Positions 28,746 through 37,138 of a DNA stretch of 64,000 nt are shown piece by piece. Numbering within the stretch: position 1 is the first letter of the stretch; each line of letters begins with the position of its first letter. Below the pieces are notes generated by a model that made no database searches, was not told where the DNA came from, and saw only the letters and a program-made list of their open reading frames with translations. The position numbers and the translations under genes were made by a program. The stretch lies in the NCBI RefSeq assembly GCF_023546765.1, contig NZ_CP097484.1, positions 4,186,001 to 4,250,000 of the forward strand. Reading direction: 5' to 3'. The stretch comes from Methylobacterium tardum. Its GTDB lineage: Bacteria; Pseudomonadota; Alphaproteobacteria; Rhizobiales; Beijerinckiaceae.

Positions 28746-30227
28746 ATGCGACAGCGCAGCGCGAGACGGCTCGGCCTGACGGTTGTGCTCGCGACCCTGT
28801 TGGTCTCCGGGCAGAGCGCGGCCGACCCAGCGGCCGCGCCGACGCGGCCAGGCGTCAACGCGGCGGCGGCCCACCGGATGGAGCCCGGTGACGTTCTCGA
28901 GATCAACGTCGTCGGCACGGCCGACCTGAAACAGCGCGTGGTGGTCGGGCTCGACGGCGACGTCCAGCTCAACCTGGCGGGATCGGTCCCGGCGGCGGGC
29001 CTGACCCTGCAGGAGCTGCGCGGGCAGATCTGCACGGCGCTGTCGCGGAAGGTGCTCAAGCAGCGCACGCTCGACGGACGGGACACGGTGCAGACGATCG
29101 AGCCCGACGATGTGACTGTCACGATCGCGGAGTATCGCCCGATCTACATCAGCGGCGACGTGGCGCGTCCCGGCGAGATCCCGTTCCGCCCGGGCATCCT
29201 GGTGGGCCAGGCCATCACCCTGGCCGGCGGCTACGACATCATGCGGTTCCGGCTCAGCAATCCGTTCCTCGATACCGCCGACATGAAGAGCGACTACGAC
29301 ACGCTCTGGATGGATCTGGTGCGCGAGCAGAGCCGCATCGCGCGCCTGGAGGCCGAGCTGAAGGGGCAGGCCGATCTGGGCGGCTTCGACATCCGCGGCA
29401 CGCCCCTGCGTCCCGCAGCCGTGCAGCAGATCATCCGCCTCGAGGCGGACCAGATGAAGGTCCGCAATGCCGACTACCAGAAAGAGCGCGACTTCTTCGA
29501 GCGTGCCATCGCGCAGTCCGACAACAACCTGGCCGTCCTGACGGAGCAGCAGAAGAACGAGAAGGAGGGGGCAGACCTCGACACCTCCGATTACGAGCGG
29601 ATCCGCGAGCTGTTCCAGCGCGGAGCGGTGCCGATCACCCGGCTGACCGATGCACGGCGCTCCATGCTGCTCTCCTCCACCCGCGCGCTCCAGACGCAGA
29701 ACCAGATCGAGCAGGTGAAGAAGGAGCGCGAGGATGCCCGGCGCAACCTCCAGCGGACGTCCGACAAGCGCCAGATGGACCTGACGCAGGATCTCCAGAA
29801 TTCGGTCTCCAAGATCGCGGCGCTGCGCAACAAGCTGGAGGCCGTCGGGGACAAGCTGGTCTATACTGGCCTCGTCAAGTCGCAGCTCGTCCGCGGCAGG
29901 GGCGGAGAGCCCGATCTCAAGATCTCGCGGCGCAGCCCGACGGGGCGGGTGCGCCGCCCGGCCCGGGACGATACCGAACTCCTGCCCGGCGACGTGCTCG
30001 AAGTGTCGCTGGAAGCCGAGCTGGTCCCGCCCGTCCCCCCTCAGGCGAACTTCTCCAATGACAGGGCGGCTCCGCAGGCCGATCAGCCCGCGGCGCATGC
30101 CGAGCAGAGGGACGGCGCCCGCGGCGCCACCGTGGCCGCCAACGAGCCGGGCCGGTCGCCCGTCCGGGCGAGCCCGGACCGCAAGCCGCCGGGCGAGCGC
30201 GGCGCCGGCAGCGGAGCCGCCCGGTGA
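28746..30227 (+). CDS. Polysaccharide export protein (Wza/OtnA-like)
   Basis: 493 residues. A signal peptide MRQRSARRLGLTVVLATLLV leads into the Poly_export domain, RMEPGDVLEINVVGTADLKQ, then a SLBB-type segment around YISGDVARPGEIPF. Residues about 190-390 are a long coiled coil (REQSRIARLEAELKG; EQVKKEREDARRNLQ), as in export proteins of the rhizobial ExoF type. A Pro/Ala-rich tail follows. The start at 28746 has GAGGA about 8 nt upstream and gives a clean signal peptide; ATG 28683, which overlaps the acyltransferase stop, is the alternative. Probably carries EPS across the periplasm or outer membrane with the Wzc-like protein. Lipobox Cys is not seen. Confidence 0.85.
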   Translation: MRQRSARRLGLTVVLATLLVSGQSAADPAAAPTRPGVNAAAAHRMEPGDVLEINVVGTADLKQRVVVGLDGDVQLNLAGSVPAAGLTLQELRGQICTALSRKVLKQRTLDGRDTVQTIEPDDVTVTIAEYRPIYISGDVARPGEIPFRPGILVGQAITLAGGYDIMRFRLSNPFLDTADMKSDYDTLWMDLVREQSRIARLEAELKGQADLGGFDIRGTPLRPAAVQQIIRLEADQMKVRNADYQKERDFFERAIAQSDNNLAVLTEQQKNEKEGADLDTSDYERIRELFQRGAVPITRLTDARRSMLLSSTRALQTQNQIEQVKKEREDARRNLQRTSDKRQMDLTQDLQNSVSKIAALRNKLEAVGDKLVYTGLVKSQLVRGRGGEPDLKISRRSPTGRVRRPARDDTELLPGDVLEVSLEAELVPPVPPQANFSNDRAAPQADQPAAHAEQRDGARGATVAANEPGRSPVRASPDRKPPGERGAGSGAAR

Positions 30228-31495
30228 CGGCACCGTCCCTGACGGAGCGCGCCGTGGCGACCGGCCTCGTGCTGGCGCTCGCCGGGCTCTTCAGCGGGCT
30301 CACGGCCAACACGCCGCTGGGCAGCCTGAAGCCGTTCGACATCCTGATCATGCTGATCACGGTGCCCTGCCTCGCGAGCAAGAGCCTGGCGGACTTCAAG
30401 ATCAGCACGGGCCTGCTCCTGATGATCGTCTTCTATCTTGTCTGCACGGTGCCGAGCTGCCTGGAGAACGACTTCCTCTATGGCCTGCGCCGGGCGATCC
30501 AGGTCATGATCCTCGTGTCGTTCGGGGTCGTGCTGTTGAACGTGAACCCCGCCGCGTTCACGCGCCGGCACTACGTCCTCGCCCTCGCCGTCATGGCCTG
30601 CATCGTCGCCGTCAACGTCGTGTGGCACGTGGCGAATGGCTATCTCACCGATTGGAAGCGGCTCGGGGACCCGAAGTCACTGTTCATCTTCCTGCCGGCC
30701 TGCGTCGGCGTCGGGATCGTGCTCAAGGTCCTCCCGCGCAACGCGCTCACGGCCGCGATCTGGGCGCTCCTGTGCGTGCTCATCCTGATGTCGGGCGAGC
30801 GCAAGGCGCTTCCGGCCTTCTTCCTGATCAGCCTGGCCGTCTACCTCGACCTGAACAGCCTGCGCGGCTTCGCGCTGGCGGTCGTCGCCGGCCTCGTCGT
30901 CGTCATCGCCGGCGATATCGTGCTCGACGGCTACGTCTTCCGCCGCATCGAGAGCATCTTCGCGGGCTCAGATGCGCGCAACGATCCGCTCTACATCCTC
31001 CAGGGCGGGATCCCCGCCTCCCTGAGCGATGCCCAGCGGAAGCTCGGCATCCAGGTCGCGACCCAGCTGTTCCACGACAATCCGATCTTCGGCTCCGGGA
31101 TGGAATCGACTGTGAATTATGCGCGAAGCCATTTCTCGAACTATCCGAAGTTCCTCACCGGCGTGGCGCACAACGAATTCTGGAGAGTACTGGCTGAGCA
31201 CGGCATCTTCGGCATGACATTTATGCTGATACCGATGCTGAGAACACTCTATCTGACGGCGATGGACAGCATCACCCTGTACCGCCTGAACGGGCAGACC
31301 ACCTACCCGCGCTGCATGCTCATCATCCTAGTCCCGATCGCGGCCTACATGTGGTCCGAAGGGTCGGGCGTCGAGATGTTCGCGCTGATCATGCTCGTCG
31401 CGCTCCTGCCCGACCTCATGCCGGGGATCGCGGCGCGGGCCCAGGCGCGCACCCGGCCGGAATCCCGTCGCACGCTCGTCGCCTTGCCCGCCTGA
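30224..31495 (+). CDS. O-antigen ligase/polymerase family protein (Wzy-like)
   Basis: 423-residue protein with about ten to eleven hydrophobic segments and one large periplasmic loop (about residues 230-310). The Wzy_C signature is present as GVAHNEFWRVLAEHGIFGM near residue 310. Start GTG overlaps the export gene stop (GTGA at 30224-30227). Expected to polymerise flipped repeat units in the periplasm. The GtrA, flippase, Wzc and export genes nearby make polymerase more likely than ligase. Family identity is good; polymerase role is inference. Confidence 0.83.
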   Translation: MTAPSLTERAVATGLVLALAGLFSGLTANTPLGSLKPFDILIMLITVPCLASKSLADFKISTGLLLMIVFYLVCTVPSCLENDFLYGLRRAIQVMILVSFGVVLLNVNPAAFTRRHYVLALAVMACIVAVNVVWHVANGYLTDWKRLGDPKSLFIFLPACVGVGIVLKVLPRNALTAAIWALLCVLILMSGERKALPAFFLISLAVYLDLNSLRGFALAVVAGLVVVIAGDIVLDGYVFRRIESIFAGSDARNDPLYILQGGIPASLSDAQRKLGIQVATQLFHDNPIFGSGMESTVNYARSHFSNYPKFLTGVAHNEFWRVLAEHGIFGMTFMLIPMLRTLYLTAMDSITLYRLNGQTTYPRCMLIILVPIAAYMWSEGSGVEMFALIMLVALLPDLMPGIAARAQARTRPESRRTLVALPA

Positions 31496-31558
31496 TCGGA
31501 TCAAGACGCCGCGTCGCCAACCCGTCGCTCAGACCCGGTTTCAACCAAGGAGATCCAG

Positions 31559-32890
31559 ATGAGAATCACGATCGTCGGCTCAGGCTATGTCGGGCTCGTC
31601 TCCGGCGCGTGCTTCGCGGATTTCGGCCATAGCGTCGTCTGCGTCGACAAGGATGCCGACAAGATCGCCGCGCTCAAGGCCGGCCGCATGCCGATCTACG
31701 AGCCGGGCCTCGACGCGCTGGTCGCAGAGAACGTGCGGCAGGAGCGCCTGATCTTCACCACCGACCTGGCTGCCGCGGCCTCGGACGCCGATGCGGTGTT
31801 CATCGCGGTGGGCACGCCCTCGCGGCGCGGAGACGGCTTCGCCGACCTGAGCTTCGTCCACGCGGTCGCCCGGGAAATCGCCCCGGCGCTGCGCGGCTAT
31901 ACGGTGGTCTGCACCAAGTCGACGGTTCCGGTGGGGACGGGCGACGAGGTCGAGCGGATCATCCGGGAGGTCAACCCGGCCGCGGAGGTCTCGGTGGCGT
32001 CCAACCCCGAGTTCCTGCGCGAGGGCGCGGCGATCGCCGACTTCAAGCGGCCCGACCGGATCGTGGTCGGCACCCAGGATGCCCGCGCCGAGGCGGTGAT
32101 GCGCGAGGTCTACCGGCCGCTCTACCTCAACCAGGCGCCGATCCTGGTCACCGACCGGCGCACCGCCGAACTGACCAAGTACGCCGCCAACGCGTTCCTG
32201 GCCGCCAAGATCACCTTCATCAACGAGGTCGCCGACCTGTGCGAGGCGGTCGGGGCCGACGTCCAGCAGGTCGCGCGCGGCATCGGCCTGGACAAGCGCA
32301 TCGGCCCGAAGTTCCTGCATGCCGGGCCGGGCTACGGCGGCTCGTGCTTTCCCAAGGACACGCTGGCGCTGGTCAAGACCGCCCAGGATGCCGGCACGCC
32401 GCTGCGGCTGGTCGAGACCGTGGTGGCGGTCAACGACCAGAGGAAGCGCGCCATGGCCCGCAAGGTGATCAAGGCCTGCGGCGGCTCGGTGCGGGGCAAG
32501 ACGGTGGCGCTGCTCGGGCTGACGTTCAAGCCCGACACCGACGACATGCGCGACGCGCCCTCGCTGGCGATCGTGGCCGGGCTGCAGGATGCCGGCGCGC
32601 GGATCGTGGCCTACGATCCGGAGGGCATGGCCCACGCCCGCACGCTGATGCCGGAGGTGACCTACGCCGAGGATGCGTATGCCTGCGCCGAGGGCGCCGA
32701 CGCCCTGGTCATCGTCACCGAGTGGAACGCCTTCCGGGCGCTCGATCTCGGTCGCCTCGCCCGGATCATGAACGCGCCGGTCATGGTCGATCTGCGCAAC
32801 ATCTACCGCTCTCAGGATGTCCGCGCGAAGGGCTTTTCCTACCGGGGCATTGGGACCGATCCCGGCCTGTCCCAGGCGGACAAGGCGTAG
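31559..32890 (+). CDS. ugd: UDP-glucose 6-dehydrogenase
   Basis: 443 residues. Oxidises UDP-glucose twice with NAD+ to UDP-glucuronate. The N-terminal NAD site is MRITIVGSGYVGLVSGACF; EFLREGAAIADFKRPDRIVV and FINEVADLCE follow; the catalytic Cys is in GPGYGGSCFPKDT (about residue 260). The C-terminal UDPG_MGDP_dh_C domain starts near GKTVALLGLTFKPDTDD. A strong AAGGAGAT ribosome site lies just upstream of the ATG. It provides the substrate of the 4-epimerase at the left end of the window, so the EPS very probably contains uronic acid. Monocistronic or paired with the small membrane protein downstream. Confidence 0.95.
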   Translation: MRITIVGSGYVGLVSGACFADFGHSVVCVDKDADKIAALKAGRMPIYEPGLDALVAENVRQERLIFTTDLAAAASDADAVFIAVGTPSRRGDGFADLSFVHAVAREIAPALRGYTVVCTKSTVPVGTGDEVERIIREVNPAAEVSVASNPEFLREGAAIADFKRPDRIVVGTQDARAEAVMREVYRPLYLNQAPILVTDRRTAELTKYAANAFLAAKITFINEVADLCEAVGADVQQVARGIGLDKRIGPKFLHAGPGYGGSCFPKDTLALVKTAQDAGTPLRLVETVVAVNDQRKRAMARKVIKACGGSVRGKTVALLGLTFKPDTDDMRDAPSLAIVAGLQDAGARIVAYDPEGMAHARTLMPEVTYAEDAYACAEGADALVIVTEWNAFRALDLGRLARIMNAPVMVDLRNIYRSQDVRAKGFSYRGIGTDPGLSQADKA

Positions 32891-32894
32891 GACC

Positions 32895-33194
32895 GTGCCG
32901 GAGCCGGCCGCGACGGTCGTCGAGGGACGGACCGCCCGGGCGCAGCCCCGCGCCCGGTGGACGGGATGGCGCGATGCCGCAGGCGTCCCGCCGACCGGCG
33001 CGGATCTGCGGCGCGGGGTGGCCGGCTGGCTCTTCCTCATCGGCTTCGCGCTCATCGTGATCGGCATGGCGCTGGCCCGCTGGGACGTGCGGCCGGGACA
33101 CGAGGGCGTTCGGCCTCTGCCCGGCAACCAAGCGCCGGGTCTGCTCGGTCGGGTCGCGTCGGGGCCTCCACCTCCGGAGCGGCGGCCCGGTTGA
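32895..33194 (+). CDS. Small single-pass membrane protein, unknown
   Basis: 99 residues from GTG 32895, four nt after the dehydrogenase stop, so likely co-translated with it. One hydrophobic segment GWLFLIGFALIVIGMALA lies in the middle, preceded by an Arg-rich stretch and followed by a Pro/Gly-rich tail, suggesting an inner-membrane protein. No family is recognised. The in-frame ORF is open further upstream, inside the dehydrogenase gene, which is ignored. Confidence 0.45.
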   Translation: MPEPAATVVEGRTARAQPRARWTGWRDAAGVPPTGADLRRGVAGWLFLIGFALIVIGMALARWDVRPGHEGVRPLPGNQAPGLLGRVASGPPPPERRPG

Positions 33195-33204
33195 CGCGCC
33201 GGAC

Positions 33205-33239
33205 CGTCTCGGCCGCCTTGCGGGCCGGCGGCCGAGACG
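33205..33239 (+). terminator. GC-rich hairpin, probable terminator
   Basis: Perfect 13-bp stem CGTCTCGGCCGCC / GGCGGCCGAGACG with a 9-nt loop, just after the small membrane protein gene and before the tRNA. No T-run follows, so termination may be weak or Rho-assisted. Confidence 0.5.
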
Positions 33240-33268
33240 CTAGGGATCTGAACCCCTCGCCGGGGTGT

Positions 33269-33303
<35 letters not shown>

Positions 33304-33308
<5 letters not shown>

Positions 33309-33328
33309 TTATACCCCCCGACAGGGGT
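33304..33328. repeat. Left terminus of the element with imperfect inverted repeat
   Basis: Reading inward from the core: GGGAC-TTATA-CCCCCC-GACAGGGGTA. Read inward on the opposite strand, the right end gives GTCCC-ACTGTT-CCCCCC-AGGGCGGGTA (41952-41977). The common plan is core, 5-6 bp spacer, six C, then a G-run and TA, as expected for recombinase arm or core-flank sites. Confidence 0.4.
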
Positions 33329-33386
33329 ACTATGTATTTAGATACAAGCGGTTAGGGGTGTGATACCTCATATCGAGTGGTAACAT

Positions 33387-33463
33387 CGGGGCGTAGCTCA
33401 GCCTGGTAGAGCGGATGGTTTGGGACCATCAGGTCGCACGTTCGAGTCGTGTCGCCCCGACCA
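33387..33463 (+). tRNA. tRNA-Pro (anticodon UGG), carried inside the element
   Basis: Complete 77-nt cloverleaf: acceptor CGGGGCG/CGCCCCG with discriminator A and encoded CCA, D-stem GCTC/GAGC, anticodon stem GATGG/CCATC around loop TTTGGGA (anticodon TGG at 33421-33423), T-stem GCACG/CGTGT with TTCGAGT loop. It sits 78 nt inside the left edge of the element that disrupts tRNA-Pro(CGG). In Salmonella a U34-modified tRNA-Pro(UGG) can read all four Pro codons, so this gene could offset loss of the CGG isoacceptor. That compensation is inference. Confidence 0.92.
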
Positions 33464-33577
33464 ATTTTTAGTTCGAGTACCCTGCTTGAGAATGGGTACG
33501 CCCGTTTTGAGCCTGTGCCGCCTTGGGTCCACCAACCACAGACCAGCGATTACTAGGGCCTTGCTCAGAGTTCTCGG

Positions 33578-34318
33578 CTAGCTAGTGTGGGACAAGACCT
33601 GACGAAGAGCCTCGGCGAAGCCTGGGCGAGCAATCTCGATGTCAAACGCATCGACCAACGCACCATGCTCGTTCGTACGCCATTTCTTTGTAGTCATATT
33701 TGCCTCGCTGACGAAGTGCTCAATGGCATCGCGGCGCGACCTCGACATCTTCGTCATCCCCGCCGCGGTCGCAGGTAGCCCCTGTGCCGACGTGCTGAGC
33801 ACCGTCGGGATAGGAGGTGCCTCCCGCGCGATCTGGTTCTTGAGAAGGTTCACCTGATTCCGGAGGCTCGCGCAGTCATGGAGGAGCAGCCGAACCTGAT
33901 TTCGTGCCGACGTATCGTTTATGGCTGCTAGGAGAGCATCATCCTTGTCGACGGGCACCGGCAGAGCCTTCGGTTTCTCGACCTCTCCCTCGAATAGTTC
34001 GATGAGCGCTCGGTAATCAGAACCGTTGGCGTTCCTGATGGTCTGAGCGGTCGGACCGCCGCAAGCCGCCGTGCGGTTGCCAACCGTCGAGACGCGGTAG
34101 TCCTGAGATCGAGCGCTCGCTTGGATGAGGAGCACCCAGGCGAGGTTTCTGAGTTGGCGGATCTTGGTGGTGCTCGACGTGCGCGAGAGGATCTCGCGGT
34201 AACGCTCCAGGGTTCGCGGGTAGCCGGCGAGGGCACCTTCGGGCTCGAAGGCGTCTGGGACTTGCTCGGCCAGCTTGATCCCCGGGGAAGGCTGCGGCAG
34301 GTGGAACTCTTCGTCCAT
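33578..34318 (-). CDS. GmtX-like small protein of the mobile element
   Basis: About 246 residues. The N-terminal half has YREILSRTSSTTKIRQLRNL, then CGGPTAQTIRNANGSDYRALIELFE, a pattern I associate with the third protein of GMT-type elements; this is recall, not a search. The middle is coiled-coil-like (LLLHDCASLRNQVNLLKNQ) and the C-terminus has HFVSEANMTTKKWRTNEHG, possibly DNA-contacting. ATG 34318 is preceded by AGGA at about 7 nt; GTG 34324 is the alternative. It starts a few bases after the helicase stop, so it is the last gene of the operon. The function in recombination is unknown. Confidence 0.55.
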   Translation of the reverse strand: MDEEFHLPQPSPGIKLAEQVPDAFEPEGALAGYPRTLERYREILSRTSSTTKIRQLRNLAWVLLIQASARSQDYRVSTVGNRTAACGGPTAQTIRNANGSDYRALIELFEGEVEKPKALPVPVDKDDALLAAINDTSARNQVRLLLHDCASLRNQVNLLKNQIAREAPPIPTVLSTSAQGLPATAAGMTKMSRSRRDAIEHFVSEANMTTKKWRTNEHGALVDAFDIEIARPGFAEALRQVLSHTS

Positions 34319-34327
34319 CGTCACTTC

Positions 34328-36609
34328 CTAGGCTGCAGAACTCATCGGAGCTTGCTCAAGGTCGATGCGCAGATTGCTGATCCTCCTCTCGTAGGCAGGC
34401 ATGCGGCCCAGGGCCGCCGCCAGATCCCCCGGCGAGCCGACGAATACGGCCTGTTCCTCTGCACGGGTGAGCGCCGTATAGATCCAAGTCGGATCGACCC
34501 AGGTGCTGTCACTGAGGGGGATCACGACACGGCGCGCTTGGCTGCCCTGTGCTCGATGTGCGGTGACCGCATAACCGAGCGCCAGGTCAACGAGCCGGTC
34601 ACGACCGAACGACATGTCCCGGTCGATCCCCTCGAACCGTGCCGTCAGGCCTTGACCATCCTCGTCCGACGGCGATGATCCTTCCCATGGAACCATTGCG
34701 GAGGCCCCGCTGGTAATCATTCCGTAGGTGCACGACCGGCTCGCCAGCGGCGAACCGCTGGCCTAGCCAGCCTCTGACGCCCTGCGCCTGGGTGCGCTTG
34801 ACGTGCGCGTCATGGCAGCGCGTGTTCAGGCTCAGCACGGAGCCGCTCCCTCGCTCGTTCAGCGCGGCCACGACTAACAGCTCCGCGAAGGTGCCCTCCG
34901 GGTCCAGGGTCTTGATAACCTCCTCCACCGCCGCGTCGACATCCTCTCTCGCGCAGGGGAGCATGAAGACGCCCGGTGCCGCTCCCGCAAACCGCAGCAA
35001 GTCAGGCATGCTTCGGGCCCTCACGGAGGCGGCTACTGCCGGAATGCCCGACGCTTCCGATTGGCGGTGTATAGTCGTCAGCCTCGCCGTGATCCGTTCG
35101 ACCTCGACCAGACGGTGGAAGCACACCCCGAAGCTGACCGGTGGCAGCTGGAACGGGTCGCCAACGAGGAGCAGCCGGCAGCCCGCCGGCATGGCTTCGA
35201 GGATCTGGTGCATCTCGCCCAGGCCGATCATTGATGCCTCGTCGAGGACGAGCAACGTGCGCACATCGAGCAGGGGCAACTCCGAGGCGGCGTCAGGCTT
35301 GACTCCAGGCGTCAACCAGTGGGTCGCGCCGTCCCGCCTCTTGCGAAGCCCGAGCAGGAGGCGATGGATTGTGAGGGCCGGCCGGCAGTTCCTCCCCAAG
35401 CGTCCGGTCCCCTCGGTCAGCCGCAGGGCTGCCTTGCCGGATAACGCGGCCATCTCGACGCGGCCGCCGAGCCCCTCCCACGCCTCGACAATGGCGCGGC
35501 AGGTGCTCGTCTTGCCGGTTCCACCACCACCAACCAGCAGCTTAGGGCGTTCCCTAAGACTTTGCAGGCGGCGTCGCGCTGCTCCGGGTGCAGTGGCCTT
35601 CCTCCCGCAGTCGAGGCCGCCAAGCTCAGGTCTAGCGCCGCTGGAGCAGGCACCATGACCGGGCCCCGAGCCTCCATGTCGTGCGCCATCCTGCGGAATC
35701 GGTCCGCGATCTCATCCTCCATCAGCGAACAGCCAGGCGAGCGCCACACCTCGCCCCCGTCGACCACTGCCCGGTTCCTAACGGCAACCGCGACGACGGC
35801 CTCGGCTAGTTCGGGCGTGGGGTCGCAGCCCAGACGCTTGATGACATCGTCAATGAAGGCCGCCTTGGGTGCGGCCGTATCGCCCTTGGCCACGACGTGG
35901 CGCATCGTGGCATCCACGGCCCCGACGAGCCTTTCGGGCGCGAGATCGACATCCGCTCCATGGTTGCGGTTAGCCAGGATGCGCCGACCTACGTTGTCGA
36001 CCCTCCTCCACGGAAGGACGCCGGCGAGGACGTACGGGTTAGCCTGAAGGATCTCGGGAGCCTGAGCCCCCATCAGCGATACGATGGTCCGGGCGGCCCT
36101 GGCATCCTCGATGCCTTGCTGATCCAGCCACGCCGTCGTTGTGTACTCGCCCATGAGCGTCTGCCAGCTCATGTTGATGTTGGCAGCGATGCGGGCGGCG
36201 AGATGAGGCCGGTTGGGATCGAGGGTCGCGGCGATCTCCTCGACCGGGGCTCCCCCGAAAGGACCAGACCCAAGTCGCGGCCGTAGCGCTCGGCCAAGCG
36301 GCGTGCCCTTGCGGGGCCTAGGCCCGGCAGGGTGCACAGCCAGGACACCACCAGCGCGTCCCGTGGAGGGATGCGGCGGCAGGTTGCCGAGGGCGCATGC
36401 AGCTGCCACCCGTGCGCGGCATGGCTCCGCCACCGACCGGCGATCTGCCAGGAGGCTCCGACCTCCGGCTCGACACCGTGGCCGGTCACCACGACGCGAA
36501 TGACCTCGCCCTTCGCGAGGCGAAGCGAGAAGATGACGCCACTTGGAAGTTCGCTGAGTACGGACGCGACCACGCCTTCGAGCGTGGCCTCCGCTTCGGG
36601 CCCGTTCAT
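34328..36609 (-). pseudogene. RecD2-like SF1B helicase of the mobile element, three frame breaks
   Basis: Four ORF pieces in different frames form one helicase of about 760 residues. N-terminal OB-like region (SGVIFSLRLAKGEVIRVVV), then a helix-hairpin-helix LPGLGPARARRLAERYG as in RecD2. One base missing from C5 at 36252-36256 joins LVLSGGAPVEEI. One base missing at GGG 35545-35547 restores Walker A, LLVGGGGTGKTS. Walker B is TLLVLDEASMIG. One extra base in CC at 34666-34667 joins IIAVDEDGQGLTARF. Motifs V/VI are YAVTAHRAQGS and YTALTRAEEQ. ATG 36609 overlaps the previous stop (ATGA). It sits between the GmtZ-like and GmtX-like genes; whether it aids transposition or is a defence cargo is open. 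Confidence 0.78.
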
Positions 36610-37136
36610 CGGACGGGGTCCGTGCGCAGGAGGCTTCCGGTACGCTGGAGGTGCTGCAGTCTGTTCCTGAGATTGGCATTTTCGGCCTCCAAGGCCGCGT
36701 TCCGCCGCGCCATGTCCGCGAGCTGCGCCCGGGCTTCGAGGTGCCCTTCTGCCTGCCGCTTTGCCTCGGAGCGTCCCTCGGCGAGCCGCCGGCGCACCGC
36801 GCCATCCTCTGCATCCGAGAGGGCCCTGCTGCCGATAGGCTTGAGACCTTGTGCCTTCGCAACGACGTTCACCGGGCCCGACAACTCGGGCTTGGTGAAG
36901 AAGTGCTGCTGGTGGCTTTCCAGCACTCGGGCCCCCCGGCCGACAACCTCCACCTCGGCAGCTTCGCGGTCGATGAGATCGCGGACGAGCTGCCGCACGT
37001 TGACCTTCCCGTCCGGGAGGTGAGGCAGCGTCGGGACCCGCTGGGCGGCCGGTGTCGCCTGCCATTCGGCCTCGATCGCATCGAGGTACGGCTCCAGCGC
37101 GGAGAGGATCACGGGGATGATGGAAGGCTGCGCCAC
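36606..37136 (-). CDS. Coiled-coil protein of the mobile element, unknown
   Basis: 176 residues. The N-terminal half (LSALEPYLDAIEAEWQATP; VRQLVRDLIDREA) is helical with no known domain. The C-terminal third is a leucine-zipper-like coiled coil, LADMARRNAALEAENANLR and on. The start follows the GmtZ-like stop immediately, and its stop overlaps the helicase start (ATGA), so it is locked into the operon. The pattern of basic region plus zipper suggests a DNA-binding or oligomerising partner of the recombinases or of the helicase. No family is recognised. Confidence 0.6.
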   Translation of the reverse strand: MAQPSIIPVILSALEPYLDAIEAEWQATPAAQRVPTLPHLPDGKVNVRQLVRDLIDREAAEVEVVGRGARVLESHQQHFFTKPELSGPVNVVAKAQGLKPIGSRALSDAEDGAVRRRLAEGRSEAKRQAEGHLEARAQLADMARRNAALEAENANLRNRLQHLQRTGSLLRTDPVR

Positions 37137-37138
37137 GT

